Origin: Prorocentrum cordatum
Lineage: Eukaryota > Sar > Dinophyceae > Prorocentrales > Prorocentraceae
DNA length: 64,000 bases
Reading direction: 5' to 3'
Assembly: GCA_963575745.1 (NCBI GenBank)
Contig: CAUYUJ010014171.1
Coordinates: forward strand, 1,652,005-1,716,004
Part shown: in pieces, positions 1 to 10,283 of the stretch
Numbering within the stretch: the stretch's first letter is position 1
Layout of the letters: every line of letters begins with the position of its first letter
Translations under genes and position numbers: made by a program
Notes under the pieces: generated by a model
What the model saw: the letters and a program-made list of their open reading frames with translations, nothing else
The model's database searches: none
What the model was told of the DNA's origin: nothing

Positions 1-128
1 ATTTCGACTTGTCTCTGCTCTCGAACCAGTGCCTCGAAGGTGGCGCCGACAGCCTCAGCAGTACGGCTCATGAACACTATCACGCCAGAGGGAACTAGTC
101 GGACCCAGGGACCGGGCGGAGACCCAAG

Positions 129-1952
129 CTGTCGCTCTTCACGGCGAGGTACACGCCGGAGGAGAGTGCCTGCTACGCAGCGGGCGTGAAGCATGCGATT
201 GGCGAGCGCCTGGAACGGCGATCTGAGGTGTTCGATAAGGACACTGCTCTTCGCCGCCTCGCGAAGAGCTATGGTGGTATCGGTCGTTTGGCGGGGGACC
301 CCCGCGAGAAGTGGACTCAGAAGCGAGGAGCTCACGCGAAGGCGAGCGGAAGAACCGCGAGCCCCTGTCAGCGATCGGGACCAAGGGTACGCCGAGCTCA
401 TCAGCCGGCGCGGAGAGTCTTGGGGCAGTAGCCCTCCGACTGGACGGTCGTGGGAAGTCGAGTCGGTGCCTTACCAGAGGATCGGACTCCTCGAGCCCGA
501 GGCCGAGGTGATGGACGACTTGCGAGACGAAGACCCCTGGTATATCTGCGCCAACGGTCTCGCGGCAGCTCGGTTAGGGGACGGAGCAGAGGTTGCGGCG
601 CCTGACTGCGTAGCCGAGGACGAAGAATCTGCGCCCCCGCTGAGGAGCCTCGAGGAAGAAGCTGAGGAGCGTCGGCGACATCGGCAAGAACAGCGCAAGT
701 GGGATACGATCTGGATGGACCGAGCACATCGGCGGGACTGGAGTTATCCCGAGGTCCCGCTGGAGGCCTACCGACACTCCGGAAGCGCTGAGGAAGTCAC
801 CGCCGACCCCCGTAAGGAAGCCAAGTACATTGAGGAAGTGCTGAAGACCTTGGGTCTGCAGGAAGGCGCCCCGGTGTACGAAGGTCTTACGGAAGACGAC
901 ATGAACGCCGTGCGGGAAGTGATCCGGCGCAAGGCGTCTGTGTTCTGGGTCGAAGGTTCCCCTAGGACTACGCTCCTTCATCTCCGGCATGACACAAGGC
1001 CGACTGGGCCAGCTGTCAGGACCCCGCCCCATAATCTGAAGGCGGAGGAAGCGGACTTCGTCGATGAACAACTAGAAAAAGAAGTCCGCACAGGTCAGCT
1101 GGAGCGAGGAAACAGCACCTGGGGATCGCCGCCCGCACGAAGGAGATGGCGGTGCACAAGAAAGCTAGGAAGCGGCGGATAGTGGTCCACTACCGTCGGG
1201 TGAATGCGAGGACCCTCCGGGCCGTCTACTATGTGAGAAATCAAGAAGACATCGCGATGGCCTGTGCGGGGAGTGTCTTCCTGACCCTAGTGGGTGCGTG
1301 CAAGGGCTTCAATCAGATCGTGAAAACGGATCGGGCGCGCCAGATGCTGGCGATCCTCACGCGAAGCGGTCAGTTTCTACCTCGATGCCTTACCTTCGGG
1401 CCGACGAACGGGCCCGAAGACTTCGCCTACGCGACGGATCGAGTATACGCGCCTGGAGTCGGTCGGAGACGATGGTTCTGCGAGAACTGGCAGATCTACG
1501 CTGACGATATCACGATCCGGACCGGAAGGGTCCGCGACGGAGTCTTTTACACGGACGAGGAGGACCGGGTCAGGATTGAACGAGCGAAGGAGGAGCGGAT
1601 CCGGAAGATCGAGGCAGGCGAAGCGCAGGACGTTCAGATGACCAGCCTCGAGGAGTCGCTTAGGGCGCCGGGTTTTGCCCCAAAGGGAATCGCCAAGTCA
1701 AGCGCTCGGAAAGGCAAGGAGGGCGAGACTAGCGCTCCGCGGTCGAGGCCCAGGAGCTCGACTGAAGGAGAACAGACGGCTGCGGGCCTTAATGACGCGA
1801 ATTGGGCTTTCCAGTCGCCGTATGCCCACGGGTCCGAGTCCGTAGTCCGGGCCGAAGCCGAGGCCGGCGAACGGCCCGTGGACTTACCGACGTGCCCGAT
1901 CTGCGAAGACTACGGGTGCGGCAAGTGCGAGGGCATGTGCTGCACCTCGTGT
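129..1952 (+). pseudogene. Ty3/gypsy-like reverse transcriptase region of a retroelement, frameshifted
   Basis: Coding-like sequence moves between frames: frame 3 from about 129 to 310, frame 1 to about 1127, then frame 3 to 1952. Recognisable reverse transcriptase blocks in order are LERGNSTWGSP, YRRVN, FLTLVGACKGFNQI, LTFGPTNGPEDF and the palm box YADD at 1497-1508. Related elements have an Asp in the block read here as LVGAC. Codon 1293-1295 is GGT (Gly) where GAT would give Asp, so the first metal-binding Asp is missing. The single-base shift near 1127-1135 separates the WGSP block from the TKEMAVHKK block. No RNase H, integrase or LTR is recognisable downstream, so this is a partial or atypical pol. 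I infer a dead copy. Reverse transcriptase identity is fairly sure; subclass is by pattern only. Confidence 0.72.
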
Positions 1953-4201
1953 CGCGGACTGGCTGCCCTGCGTGCGGGATTTGCGACGTTTGTGGCACCT
2001 ACACTCCTAAGTGTCCGGAATGCGGGAGTCGGACTTGTCACCAGTGCGAGCTCCGTCGCGTTCGTCGAGAGCGGGCGTCGCTTCGCCTCGAGGACGACGA
2101 CGTCAAGCATGTGAGGTTCGTCGCGAGCCCGCGCCCCGACCAGGCTGATAGTAGCGCCGCGGGAAGCTCACGCATCAGGACTGGAGCCACAGCTCTGATG
2201 GTGCGATTCAGGGGGATGCGTTGGAGAACGCGGAGTCGCAGCAGGACGCGGAGCCCTGTGCCCGCACCGGCGCGAGAGGACCCGCCGAGTCCCGAGCTTC
2301 CGTACACGATGCGTTTCGCGGCGACGGCGGTAGCAGACCGCATTGCCTGGGGGCGGAGCGTGCCAGTGGGGGCGTGGCCAGGTCAGCTGGATCAGCTGAA
2401 GGATACGATCTGGACGTCCTGGAGGCGGTATCCTCTGTCAGTGGGCGCAGCCGCCGCGTTCAGGCGACGCAGGGCACTGTGGTCAGGCGAGCTGGGGGCG
2501 ATCGGACGTTCCAGAGCAGGAACGGGGTTCTATTCCCCGTGCGCGCACGCCGCCCGCCCGCCGCCGACGGGGCTACCGCGGCGAGGCCGACCGCTCTGCG
2601 ATCGCTGTCTACGCCAGAGGCCCGGTGCAAGGATCAGGTGTGTCCTGTGCCACCGACGGGTAGGTCCTGGTTGTACTCCAGGATGCCTCCTCGTGGAATG
2701 GAGAGGCGTGGCGCGGGAACGGGTCGGTCTGTGCGCGGACTGGCCGCGCTGCAGAGCTCCGACGGCCGGAGGGTCGTGGGTGGAAGCAGCGATGGAAGCT
2801 GTGTTCCCAGCTGGGCGAACCCGCGCTCATACCGGCCGAGCCCTAGGGCCGGCTAGGTTTGGTTCTGCTCACTACTGGCTCAAGTTCATTTTCATCATCA
2901 TTTTCCTCATCGGCAGGGCCGACGGTATCCAGACGTCCCGAGACGGAGTTTTGTACGATCTTCGCACGTTTCGAGACCGTCAATTCCCCTACGCCTTGGA
3001 CCTCGGCTTCGAGGCCGGAAGATTGGAAGAGAGCTTCGGACAATCTGAACGTGAGCAGAAGTTGTGCAGGAGGTTAGAAGGCAGTGAAGGGAATGTGCAG
3101 TTTTTGCATGCTCATGCGGACCGTAGTCAGTTGGGCTCAAACCGTTCTGGCTGCAGACTCTGCTCCTCGCCAGCGAGTGACTGGAGTCCCTTTCCGCGTG
3201 TAGCGGACGTTTTTTGGCTAATTCGAGAGACTCGACCGGGCATCATGAGTAAACGGAAGAACGTGCCTCGAGATCGAAGCCGAAGGCGCGATTGTCCCCA
3301 CAGGTATACGAAGAGAGGATTCAGTCTGCTCGAGCCGGACTACTGCGTGGAAGCGCCAGGAGACGCTCCAGCTCGTTTTCCGTGTGATGTTTCTAAATAT
3401 TCACGGACCAACCCAATCCTCAGCCACGTCCAGGAAGGCGACTCCGCCAACTGCAACATCCTGGACCACCGCAATTCTACCGAGGCGTTCGAACCTCCGA
3501 CTTGTCCGTGTGTAACCCCTTTTCGACCAGAGCAGTGCGGAAGGATCAGACCTCGTGAAGCGGATATCCACGCAATGTATTCAGTGCGGGAATGCGCCAG
3601 GCGTTGCCGCGTCGGAGGCGGGGCCGGCAAGCTGACGACCGAGTTCCATTGCTGGAATTGTGGGCTCGCCAGTCGAGGAGACAGCTGGCACTGTCCGGAG
3701 CACCGGACAGATACCTGTCAAGAATGTGGGGGCGAGATCAGCCGCGTGCACCTGCCCAGGACCTGGGGCAACCCGGCCTATCGACGGGAGCGGGAGGAGT
3801 ACGACCCTCCGCTGGCTTGCACGCGGGCCGAGATCGAGCTTTTGCGCATGGACATCATGGAAGCCCACGAGAAGAGGATCGAGCCTGCGTTGAAGCACGA
3901 TCGCCCCGTTCTTTATGATGCTCTTCCCAAAGGAAAGAGGAAAGGAGACGGTCCAGCTCAAGAGCGGACAGCGAAGGGGGCGCGCCTGACACGCCACAGT
4001 ATGCGTGACCAGGTGGAGAAAGCACATGTGAGGGAGCGCAGACGGGAGCGCCAGTCAGGCGAACTTTGGTCTGCTGATCTTGTTCCGGTCATGAGAGAGA
4101 ACCAAGCCCCTGACTGGTTCGCTCGCAAGAGCCGTTACACCCAAGGCAGTCTGAGGAGCCTCCTTGGCGCGAGCTCCACTCGAGGGAAGAACTACACCCA
4201 G
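1893..4201 (+). pseudogene. Cys-rich reading frame of the retroelement, with three Cys clusters and one hydrophobic segment
   Basis: Downstream of the reverse transcriptase the sequence encodes closely spaced cysteine pairs. The first set (1893-1952) is in frame 3; after a one-base shift before about 1962 it continues in frame 2 as four CxxC pairs (1964-2047). A second cluster (about 2595-2755) has spacing C-x2-C-x10-C-x2-C-H, resembling RING or FYVE-type zinc modules without matching one exactly. A third (about 3640-3745) holds HCWNCG and CQECGG. A short run of Ile/Phe/Leu (2875-2925, core FIFIIIFLIG) could be a membrane segment. The open frame runs from 1802 to 4876 and continues into the phosphotransferase-like domain. 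Zinc binding is inferred from cysteine spacing only. I do not recognise the whole protein. Confidence 0.45.
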
Positions 4202-5259
4202 GGAAGCTGGATGGAGGCCTTGGGGTTCTCCCTGGCTCAGCTCTTGAGGCATGGCCATCGAGGACCGAATCGCCGGAACCACGACCAAGTCCGGGGAATG
4301 GTTGACCTCGAATGGAGCGGCGACGTCAGTCTCAACGTCAGCCAGGTGGCCGATCAGCCGACGTTCTCGATGCTGGGGGCGACGGCGGATGATATCATCA
4401 ACTACGTGACCGCCATGACCAACACCGAGCTCCTGGAAGCGAGGGCCAAGAGGTTCGAACTCGTGGAGGTCGAGGGCGGCTACCGCGTGAAGGCAGTACA
4501 AGGGCACAAGGGCATAGCGAAGAGACGAAAGCGAGGGTTGCCGATGCGACAAGAGCCGAGCCGAACAAGGGCAAGGAATACCGGGTCAATGACGAGTATT
4601 TCTCTCGGTATCTCCTTCACGGCATCCATTCTGGCGATGCGCCCTATATCCATCGCGATGGGCTGCTCGCCGGAGGCCTGGAAGGGCACCGAGCGCACAT
4701 CCACCTTGTTCATGCAGTCGAGGAGAGGACGGACACCTCCAGAGGCGTGCGATGCCACGGCATCAAGAGGGAATGCGACGCGTACGTCGTGGTCGACGCG
4801 AAGAGATTCCTTGAGCAAGCCACTCTGGATGGTCAGAGCGTTGCTATGTTCGAGAACTCGAACGGGGTCGTGCTGACGGCGGGCGCCAGAGGCCCGCAGC
4901 AGGACGGCACGGACTTGCCCAGAGCGTGCATTCCACCAGGCTGCATTGAGATCATCAGGAAGAAGCGTAACGGGGACGTGATTCCCAGGAAGGAAGTCTT
5001 CACGGGCAGTCTCGTCCTGCGGGACGCGGAAGGTCAGCCCGCGGCGATGGTTACCAGGAGGACCGCCATTACCTGGTGCGCCATCCCTGCGGCCGAGGGC
5101 CCTGGTGTGAGCCCTGAGGCCGCACCTCGAGAAACGTCGGCCTCTCGCGCCAGCCCTGAGGCTGCTCCTCGGGAGCCGCCTGCTTCTGATGCGAGCCCTG
5201 ATGCCGCACCCCGAGTGCCGCCAACTTCTGGTGCGGGCCCTGGTGTCGTACTTCGATAG
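4202..5259 (+). pseudogene. Tpt1/KptA-like RNA 2'-phosphotransferase domain embedded in the retroelement, split by a frameshift
   Basis: Tpt1/KptA enzymes move a splice-junction 2'-phosphate from RNA to NAD+. The N-terminal lobe is in frame 2: AQLLRHGHR (near 4235-4260) carries the RH pair of the family, and AKRFELVEVEGGYRVKAVQG (near 4445-4505) matches the KRF strand and the QGH turn. The C-terminal lobe continues in frame 1 from about 4561: LLHGIHSGD, HIHLVHAVEE, a GVR triplet, AYVVVDAKRFL, then ENSNGVVLT and IPPGCIEII, in the order expected for the NAD-binding half. The shift lies between about 4545 and 4565. A tail of Pro/Ala/Ser repeats (units like SPEAAPRE) runs to the stop at 5259. Order and spacing of motifs make the assignment good; activity of this copy is unlikely because of the break. 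Confidence 0.68.
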
Positions 5260-5345
5260 GCGCCAGCTCCTCGTGCGAGCCCTGAGGCCGCGCGAGCCCT
5301 GAGGCCGCGCCAGCTCCTCGTGCGAGCTCTGGTTCTGGGGACCCT

Positions 5346-5972
5346 GTGCGAGAGCGACGAGAGATGGAAGTGGAAGAGGAACAAGACACCGGAGCGATCA
5401 TCGTACGCGACAAGAACGGCACCGTGGCGATCCTCCCCCGCGTCCGAGGGACAGATCAGCGGACGGAGAGCGCCTTCAGGGCCGAGAAAAGCAAGATGGT
5501 GCAGTTCCAGGCGATCCTCAATTCCATCGACATGAACGACATTAATGTGTGGCAGAGCGGACCGACGGAGGTGGAGACAGTCGAAGGTTCCCTCACCTCC
5601 GGCGTACCACAGCTGGACGCCGAGAGTGTACAACAGATATATGAGGAAATCATCAGCGACCCGACGGTGCATGAAGTCCTTAGCAGCGACATGTCAGCCG
5701 ATAACATGTCTCAAGTGGCAGCTTTGAGTGGTGCAGTCAGCGGATCCTCTGCGTCAAGGCTGGCAGCCGCAGAGCAGGGGGCGGGAGCTGTAGCCGATTC
5801 ATTTCCACACATTTGTTTTTCTTCACCACAAGCTCCGGCGGAGTCCGAGGAACCCGTGGAGGTTACCTTTGCCCGTCATCTGCTGGTCGATTGGAAGAAG
5901 AGGATGTATATGACAGTTCAAAGAAACATCGTCACTCATCAACGAGCACACGGCGGGGCTTTGGAAGATTGA
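5346..5972 (+). CDS. unassigned acidic ORF, 208 aa, within the retroelement body
   Basis: This open frame starts at an ATG after a short GC-rich repeat (5260-5345, copies of a CGAGCCCTGAGGCCGCG unit) and ends at 5972. The protein is Glu/Asp-rich near its start (MEVEEEQDT) and has an alternating hydrophobic segment (GAIIVRDKNGTVAIL) suggesting a beta hairpin. I recognise no family. The next frame begins 31 bases later on the same strand, so it may be another piece of a larger decayed polyprotein rather than an independent gene. Confidence 0.35.
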   Translation: MRERREMEVEEEQDTGAIIVRDKNGTVAILPRVRGTDQRTESAFRAEKSKMVQFQAILNSIDMNDINVWQSGPTEVETVEGSLTSGVPQLDAESVQQIYEEIISDPTVHEVLSSDMSADNMSQVAALSGAVSGSSASRLAAAEQGAGAVADSFPHICFSSPQAPAESEEPVEVTFARHLLVDWKKRMYMTVQRNIVTHQRAHGGALED

Positions 5973-6003
5973 AGAAAGACGTAAATGGCTGACGGAGGAG
6001 TCA

Positions 6004-6831
6004 GTGTTCCGCCAGATGGCTCGCCGCCGACCGTCGACGTGGATGAGCTTCAAGAGCCAACTCTCGGCGGACAAGAAGCTGACGGTCTCCCAAGAAGAGC
6101 TCCTAGCCTTCAAGGAGGAGGATATCGACAAGCTCACCTCAAGCTGGATGAAAGAATGGTGTGAGCGCGGAGACGACTTCGCCTTAGGAGGATACGTGGA
6201 GAGGTTGGAGCGTAGGAAGGCGAAGCTAGCCCAGGTCCGCAGACAGGACTACGAGGAGACCCCCACGACTCAGAAGGATGCCATTGACGGGATCAGGAAG
6301 TTGGCCAAGGAGTGGGGACAGAACCAGATGCGAAGCTTTGCCAAGTTCCGCAAGAGCGTCGGGGAGAACCAAGGAGCCAAGCTCTGGAGAGCCTTGCGCG
6401 AGACAGGCGTCAAAGTGTATGGGAGTCACCAGAGGAAAGTTCACAGATTACGACGTCTAGGCGATGACCATCCTCATGCGATCCGCTTCGGTCGCGGTGT
6501 CGCACTCGGTTTGGCGCACCTCGCGAAGATCAAGACTTCGGTCGACGCCCCAGGAATGCTGGAGGCGGGTGAGTCCGCCGCCGAGAATGCGATGGACGAG
6601 TATGCCGGAAGAGCCGTCAGAGACGCGCCCCTGGATGCATGTAAGGACGACGCGAAGCTGGCGAGGGAGATCCTGAGCGCAGATCGGATGAGAGGAAGTG
6701 GTATCAGTGTAGGCTCAGGGGAGGATTCCCCCGAAGGGTTCGACGTCGAGACGTCAGAGAAGCAGAAGGCGGAAGGGCTTCTGGAAGCGGAAGCCGCAGG
6801 TGCGAGCTCAGCAGCCGCACCCTTGCGGTAG
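6004..6831 (+). CDS. unassigned basic/helical ORF, 275 aa, within the retroelement body
   Basis: A 275-codon open frame rich in Lys, Arg, Glu and Ala, predicted largely helical. It includes segments such as KLAKEWGQNQMRSFAKFRK and HAIRFGRGVALGLAHLAKIK. No catalytic motif or zinc pattern is visible. It follows the previous frame on the same strand and is followed within 75 bases by another frame in the same phase. A structural (Gag-like) role would fit its composition but nothing in the sequence proves it. Confidence 0.35.
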   Translation: MFRQMARRRPSTWMSFKSQLSADKKLTVSQEELLAFKEEDIDKLTSSWMKEWCERGDDFALGGYVERLERRKAKLAQVRRQDYEETPTTQKDAIDGIRKLAKEWGQNQMRSFAKFRKSVGENQGAKLWRALRETGVKVYGSHQRKVHRLRRLGDDHPHAIRFGRGVALGLAHLAKIKTSVDAPGMLEAGESAAENAMDEYAGRAVRDAPLDACKDDAKLAREILSADRMRGSGISVGSGEDSPEGFDVETSEKQKAEGLLEAEAAGASSAAAPLR

Positions 6832-6903
6832 ACACCGCGGGAGGAACCAGCGCCGAGCCAGCCTCGGCCACCTCCTCTCGCAGGCTTCGGAGCCAATCGG
6901 CCG

Positions 6904-9346
6904 GTGGTAGAGTTGAGCCCAGAAGTGAAGGAGTTGATGGAAGAAGTGCTTGACAAAGCCAAAGCCGACCTCCGCCAGCAAGTCGAGGAGGGCCGGCGGT
7001 TGCGGCCGGAGGTTCGCGAAGGAGGAGTCGATGGGCGAATGAGTTCGCGAGCTGAATTACTACTTCCACACGATGCTGGAACTCCTGCCGGGCGGAGAAG
7101 ACATGCCCTCGTCAGGCGGGAGCGAAGACTCTTCGGGCGGTGGCCCCGGAGGAGAAAATAAGAATTGGAGTAAGAAGTCAGCGAAAGTCTTCATGATGCA
7201 GACCGTCTTGCGGACTATCGGACCGATGAGGCCGGACGAACGCAGACATTTTCTCGAGTCGAACGGTGTTGAGAAGGTGCTGAAGGATTCGTTAGCGATC
7301 GTCATCGCCCAGTGCAAGAGGAACTGCGGAGAAAGGAAGACCGGCTACCTGCTCCAGGCCGTGACGAGTGGGACTGGAGCAGGGCCCATCCTCGACGGAG
7401 GGATTGCCGTGGCTTTCGCCAGGATGAGCCGACCCCAAGGGCGGCAGACGGCGGACGAGCGAGGGATCAGTGCTGACCAGCCCTCGGAAATGGAGGGAGC
7501 CTTCCGTCGAGCCGAGGAACGAAGTTTTCGCCAAGACCCCGAGTTCGGTACATTCCGAAATACTCTGGCGAGATGCGTCGATGAAGCCAAGGTCTGGCCT
7601 ATGGTGGAAACGGAGACCCCGGACGAGGAGAGAAAGATTCCAGAGGCGGAACCAGCCCCGGAGGCGGTTCCAGCTCCGGCTGATGCGGGAGCCGCAGACG
7701 CGGTGATGGCGCCAGCAGCTCCGGAAGCAGAACGAGAGACTGGAGATCCTACCGCCGCCGGAGATACGAGCGCGCGCGTGTCCAGGTTCACGAGGACTGC
7801 CGAAGCAGCCCAGGGCGCAGCGGAGGCTGCGGAGACCAGCGGGACCGGAGTGGTCGGTCGAGCTACCGCGCGGAGCTCGTGGTTGGGGCAGAGCCTGAAC
7901 CGCCAAGGTGGAGTCCGGCCTTCAGTTCGCGCAGAATGCGATAAGCTGCTCCGCTGGAGGAAGCAGCAGCTGGTGGAACATGCCAGAGAAGAGGCCGACC
8001 GCCGTGCGGCTGATGAGGAAGCCAAGAACACGAGGTTGAGGCAGGCCTGAGCACAGGCTGCGAAGAACACGGCATCGGCTGTTTGGGCGGGAAAAGGTAG
8101 AGCTGCGCCGGCGAAGACAGACGCAGACGAGCGGATGCCGGATGCCGAGCCCGCGAGGGCGGATGTTGGAGATTAAGGAGCTCCATCGACGAAGAAGAGG
8201 GCGAGAAAGGCTGAAGGAGCGGTGGGGTCGGCGTCTGCTGCCCCTGCCGTCGGAGGCAGCGGCAATGAGCCGACGGCTATCGTCGGCCTCAGTACGGAGT
8301 CGGAAGGAGAAAAAGAAGTAGTGCGTTCGTCTCCGACCGAGATGCCAGTGGCGACCCAAGCTCTTTCGCCTACGTCGCCGGCCGAGGAGCCCGCCCCGAC
8401 AGAAGTGCCGTCGGCGCCGACTGGCGAGCCCGAAGAGCAAGGCACCCCGGGCACCCCGGGTGGGGGAGGACCGCGGTCAGAGCGAACGGAAGAGCCGGCC
8501 GTCGCCCAGGAGGAGGGCCGAGCCCAAGGGCCGGCAGGACACGGCGAGGCCCAGGAGCGCCCTGTGGCCGAGCCTCAGGGCAAGCCAGTCGGCATCGAGA
8601 CGGTGGACGAGCAGATCGCGGCATTGGATGAAGTGACAAAGCAAGGAGTCCGGGACACTTTCCGAGACCATTGGATCAGGGAAGCTCTAGTCCGGCTCTA
8701 TGACGTGACGCAGAAGAAAGAAGCAGGCCAAGGTGGCGAAAGTGGCAGCAGTGGAAGGCGGAGCCAGATCGGGGAAGGATGTCGCGGACCTAAGCCCGGG
8801 AGGCCAGTGTGCCGGCCGAACAAGGTCGTCTCAGGATCTGCCATCCTCGTAGCCGCCGCAGCGGCGGACCACAGCCAGCTGGACCCTGTGAGCCTTGCTC
8901 GGCTAAAAGCAGAGGACCCGACGGGAACCGGAGTGGCCGCTGATGCAGATAGGGTCCGACTGTGCGCTGCCGCTATTGCTCGATACCAATACGAGAAGCG
9001 GACTACTGTCAATCGCCGGCTGGAGTTTCTTAAATCCGAGCCGGCACTCCAGTATTTGGAAGTCCAGAAGGGGCTGGATCGCCTCGAGCGGATTGAGCCG
9101 TGGCCGGGAGCGTCGCTGGAAGACCTGAAGCTTATCTGCGGGATGCTGGATTACGCTGAAGATCACGTCAATATCCGAGAGAGTGCCTGGAGAGAAGCAG
9201 TCGCCAAGGCTGGTGCGAAGTACTCAGACGGGAAGAAGGAAGAGTTAGACGACTTGGATTATGCCCATACGGACCCTCCGGACGGGACGGACTTCAAGCG
9301 GGTCGTCGGGATGCCGTATATCCGCCGACCCCTTGTGGGTCTCTAG
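6904..9346 (+). pseudogene. last reading frame of the retroelement body, broken by one frameshift and two in-frame stops
   Basis: Coding-like sequence starts in frame 1 (6904), shifts to frame 2 near 7045 (the NYYFHTMLELLPGGED segment), and stays in frame 2 to the stop at 9344-9346. It is interrupted by TGA at 8048-8050 and TAA at 8174-8176, with similar Ala/Glu/Lys-rich composition on both sides of each stop, so I read it as one decayed frame. The middle is Ala/Pro/Glu-rich and probably disordered. The last 130 residues (with YEKRTTVNRRLEFLKSEP and AGAKYSDGKKEELDDLDY) look folded and helical. No family is recognised. The stop lies 38 bases from the left inverted repeat of the next element. 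Confidence 0.4.
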
Positions 9347-9384
9347 GCGTGTGAGATTGTTCCCCCCCCATAACCCCCCCCCAG

Positions 9385-9407
9385 CTTGGATGGCCGCGGC
9401 GGTTGCT
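9385..9407 (+). repeat. left terminal inverted repeat
   Basis: The 18 bases CTTGGATGGCCGCGGCGG (9385-9402) are the perfect reverse complement of 27408-27425. The following TTGCT matches CTGCT on the other end with one mismatch. Confidence 0.78.
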
Positions 9408-9650
9408 GAGTACTTAACATACTTACTACGCTAAGTTAAGTACTTAGTAAGTAGTTAGCGGACTTAGCCAAGTACTTACTCAGTCATTACTAAGTGGCCC
9501 ACTTAGTAATGACTTAGTAAGTACTTAGCTATCCACTTATAACCAGTTAGCTAAGTGCTTAGCGCACTTAGCTAACCACTTATAACCACTTATAGCTAGT
9601 TTGCTAAGTAGGTTATAAGTGACTTAGCGGTTACATTGCACTTATCCAAG
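9408..9650. repeat. left subterminal ACTTA/TAAGT-rich zone
   Basis: About 240 bp of short motifs such as AGTACTTAGTAAGT, GACTTAGC and CCACTTATAACC, repeated irregularly in both orientations. The same motif set occurs only inside the right end (27052-27402). Arrays like this at transposon ends often bind the transposase; that function is inferred. Confidence 0.65.
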
Positions 9651-9709
9651 GGCCATGCACAGGGAAAAAAGGTAAATCCACGTCTTGAAAGAGCTGAGTT
9701 TGTTCGTTG

Positions 9710-10128
9710 AGCGCTGCAGCGCTACAAATTTTGCATTTTGATTCGGAGTCGGTGTCCTGGATTTTTGCTTTAAATATGAGAAGCGCTGCAGCGCTGCCTT
9801 CGGATTTATATGAACATGAAGCGCTGCGTGCGCTGAATATGAAGCGCTGCAGCGCTGAATGTTGAGTTAAATGCATGTTTTCTAGTTGCACGTTGTTCGG
9901 ATCTTCATTTTCGCCCAGCTCCGTTTGCAAGGAATTTGAATGCACATGTCAATTATGTTTTGTTGTATTCGTTGTTTTTCAATGGTCGCATTGAGCGCTG
10001 CAGCGCTCCAAATTTGATAGCACGTATGTTACTTTGCGCTGCAGCGCAAAAAAATGGTTGTCGTCGTGATGTCGCATCGCGCTGCAGCGCGTGCGCGCTC
10101 GTGCTTCATGGGCCTCGGGCTGCAGCCC
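9710..10128. repeat. cluster of seven CTGCAG-centred palindromes upstream of the first gene
   Basis: Perfect palindromes lie at 9710-9723, 9782-9795, 9843-9856, 9993-10008, 10033-10050 (18 bp, TTTGCGCTGCAGCGCAAA), 10078-10091 and 10117-10128. The core GCTGCAGC is constant while the outer arms differ, and each arm matches its own partner. The 150 bases after this cluster hold no gene before the start codon at 10284. Confidence 0.85.
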
Positions 10129-10263
10129 AGATCAACATTTTTGCTCGCAAGTTGCATGTCCATGCAAGTCGATGTTCACGCGCACGCCGCGCGACAGCTT
10201 GTCTCAAGCTGCGGCCGCGCGCCGCATCCGCCGTCGCGCCCGCGGGCTCGCACGTTGCATTCG

Positions 10264-10279
10264 GCGCTATATATAGCGC
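10264..10279 (+). promoter_or_regulatory. TATA-containing perfect palindrome just before the first start codon
   Basis: GCGCTATATATAGCGC is a 16-bp perfect palindrome four bases upstream of ATG 10284. Its place is unusual for a TATA box, which would normally be tens of bases further upstream of the transcript start. It may be a structural or protein-binding site. A regulatory role is only inferred. Confidence 0.3.
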
Positions 10280-10283
10280 TGGC

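Noticed and set aside
1802-4876. Calling the 1024-codon frame as one intact gene
   Set aside because: Its start and end are out of frame with the neighbouring domain halves; the Cys cluster and the Tpt1-like domain both cross frameshifts.
9385-9402. Assignment of the element to a named superfamily from its ends
   Set aside because: The ends start CTTGG and the possible 2-bp target duplication is uninformative; neither fits a superfamily I can name with confidence.
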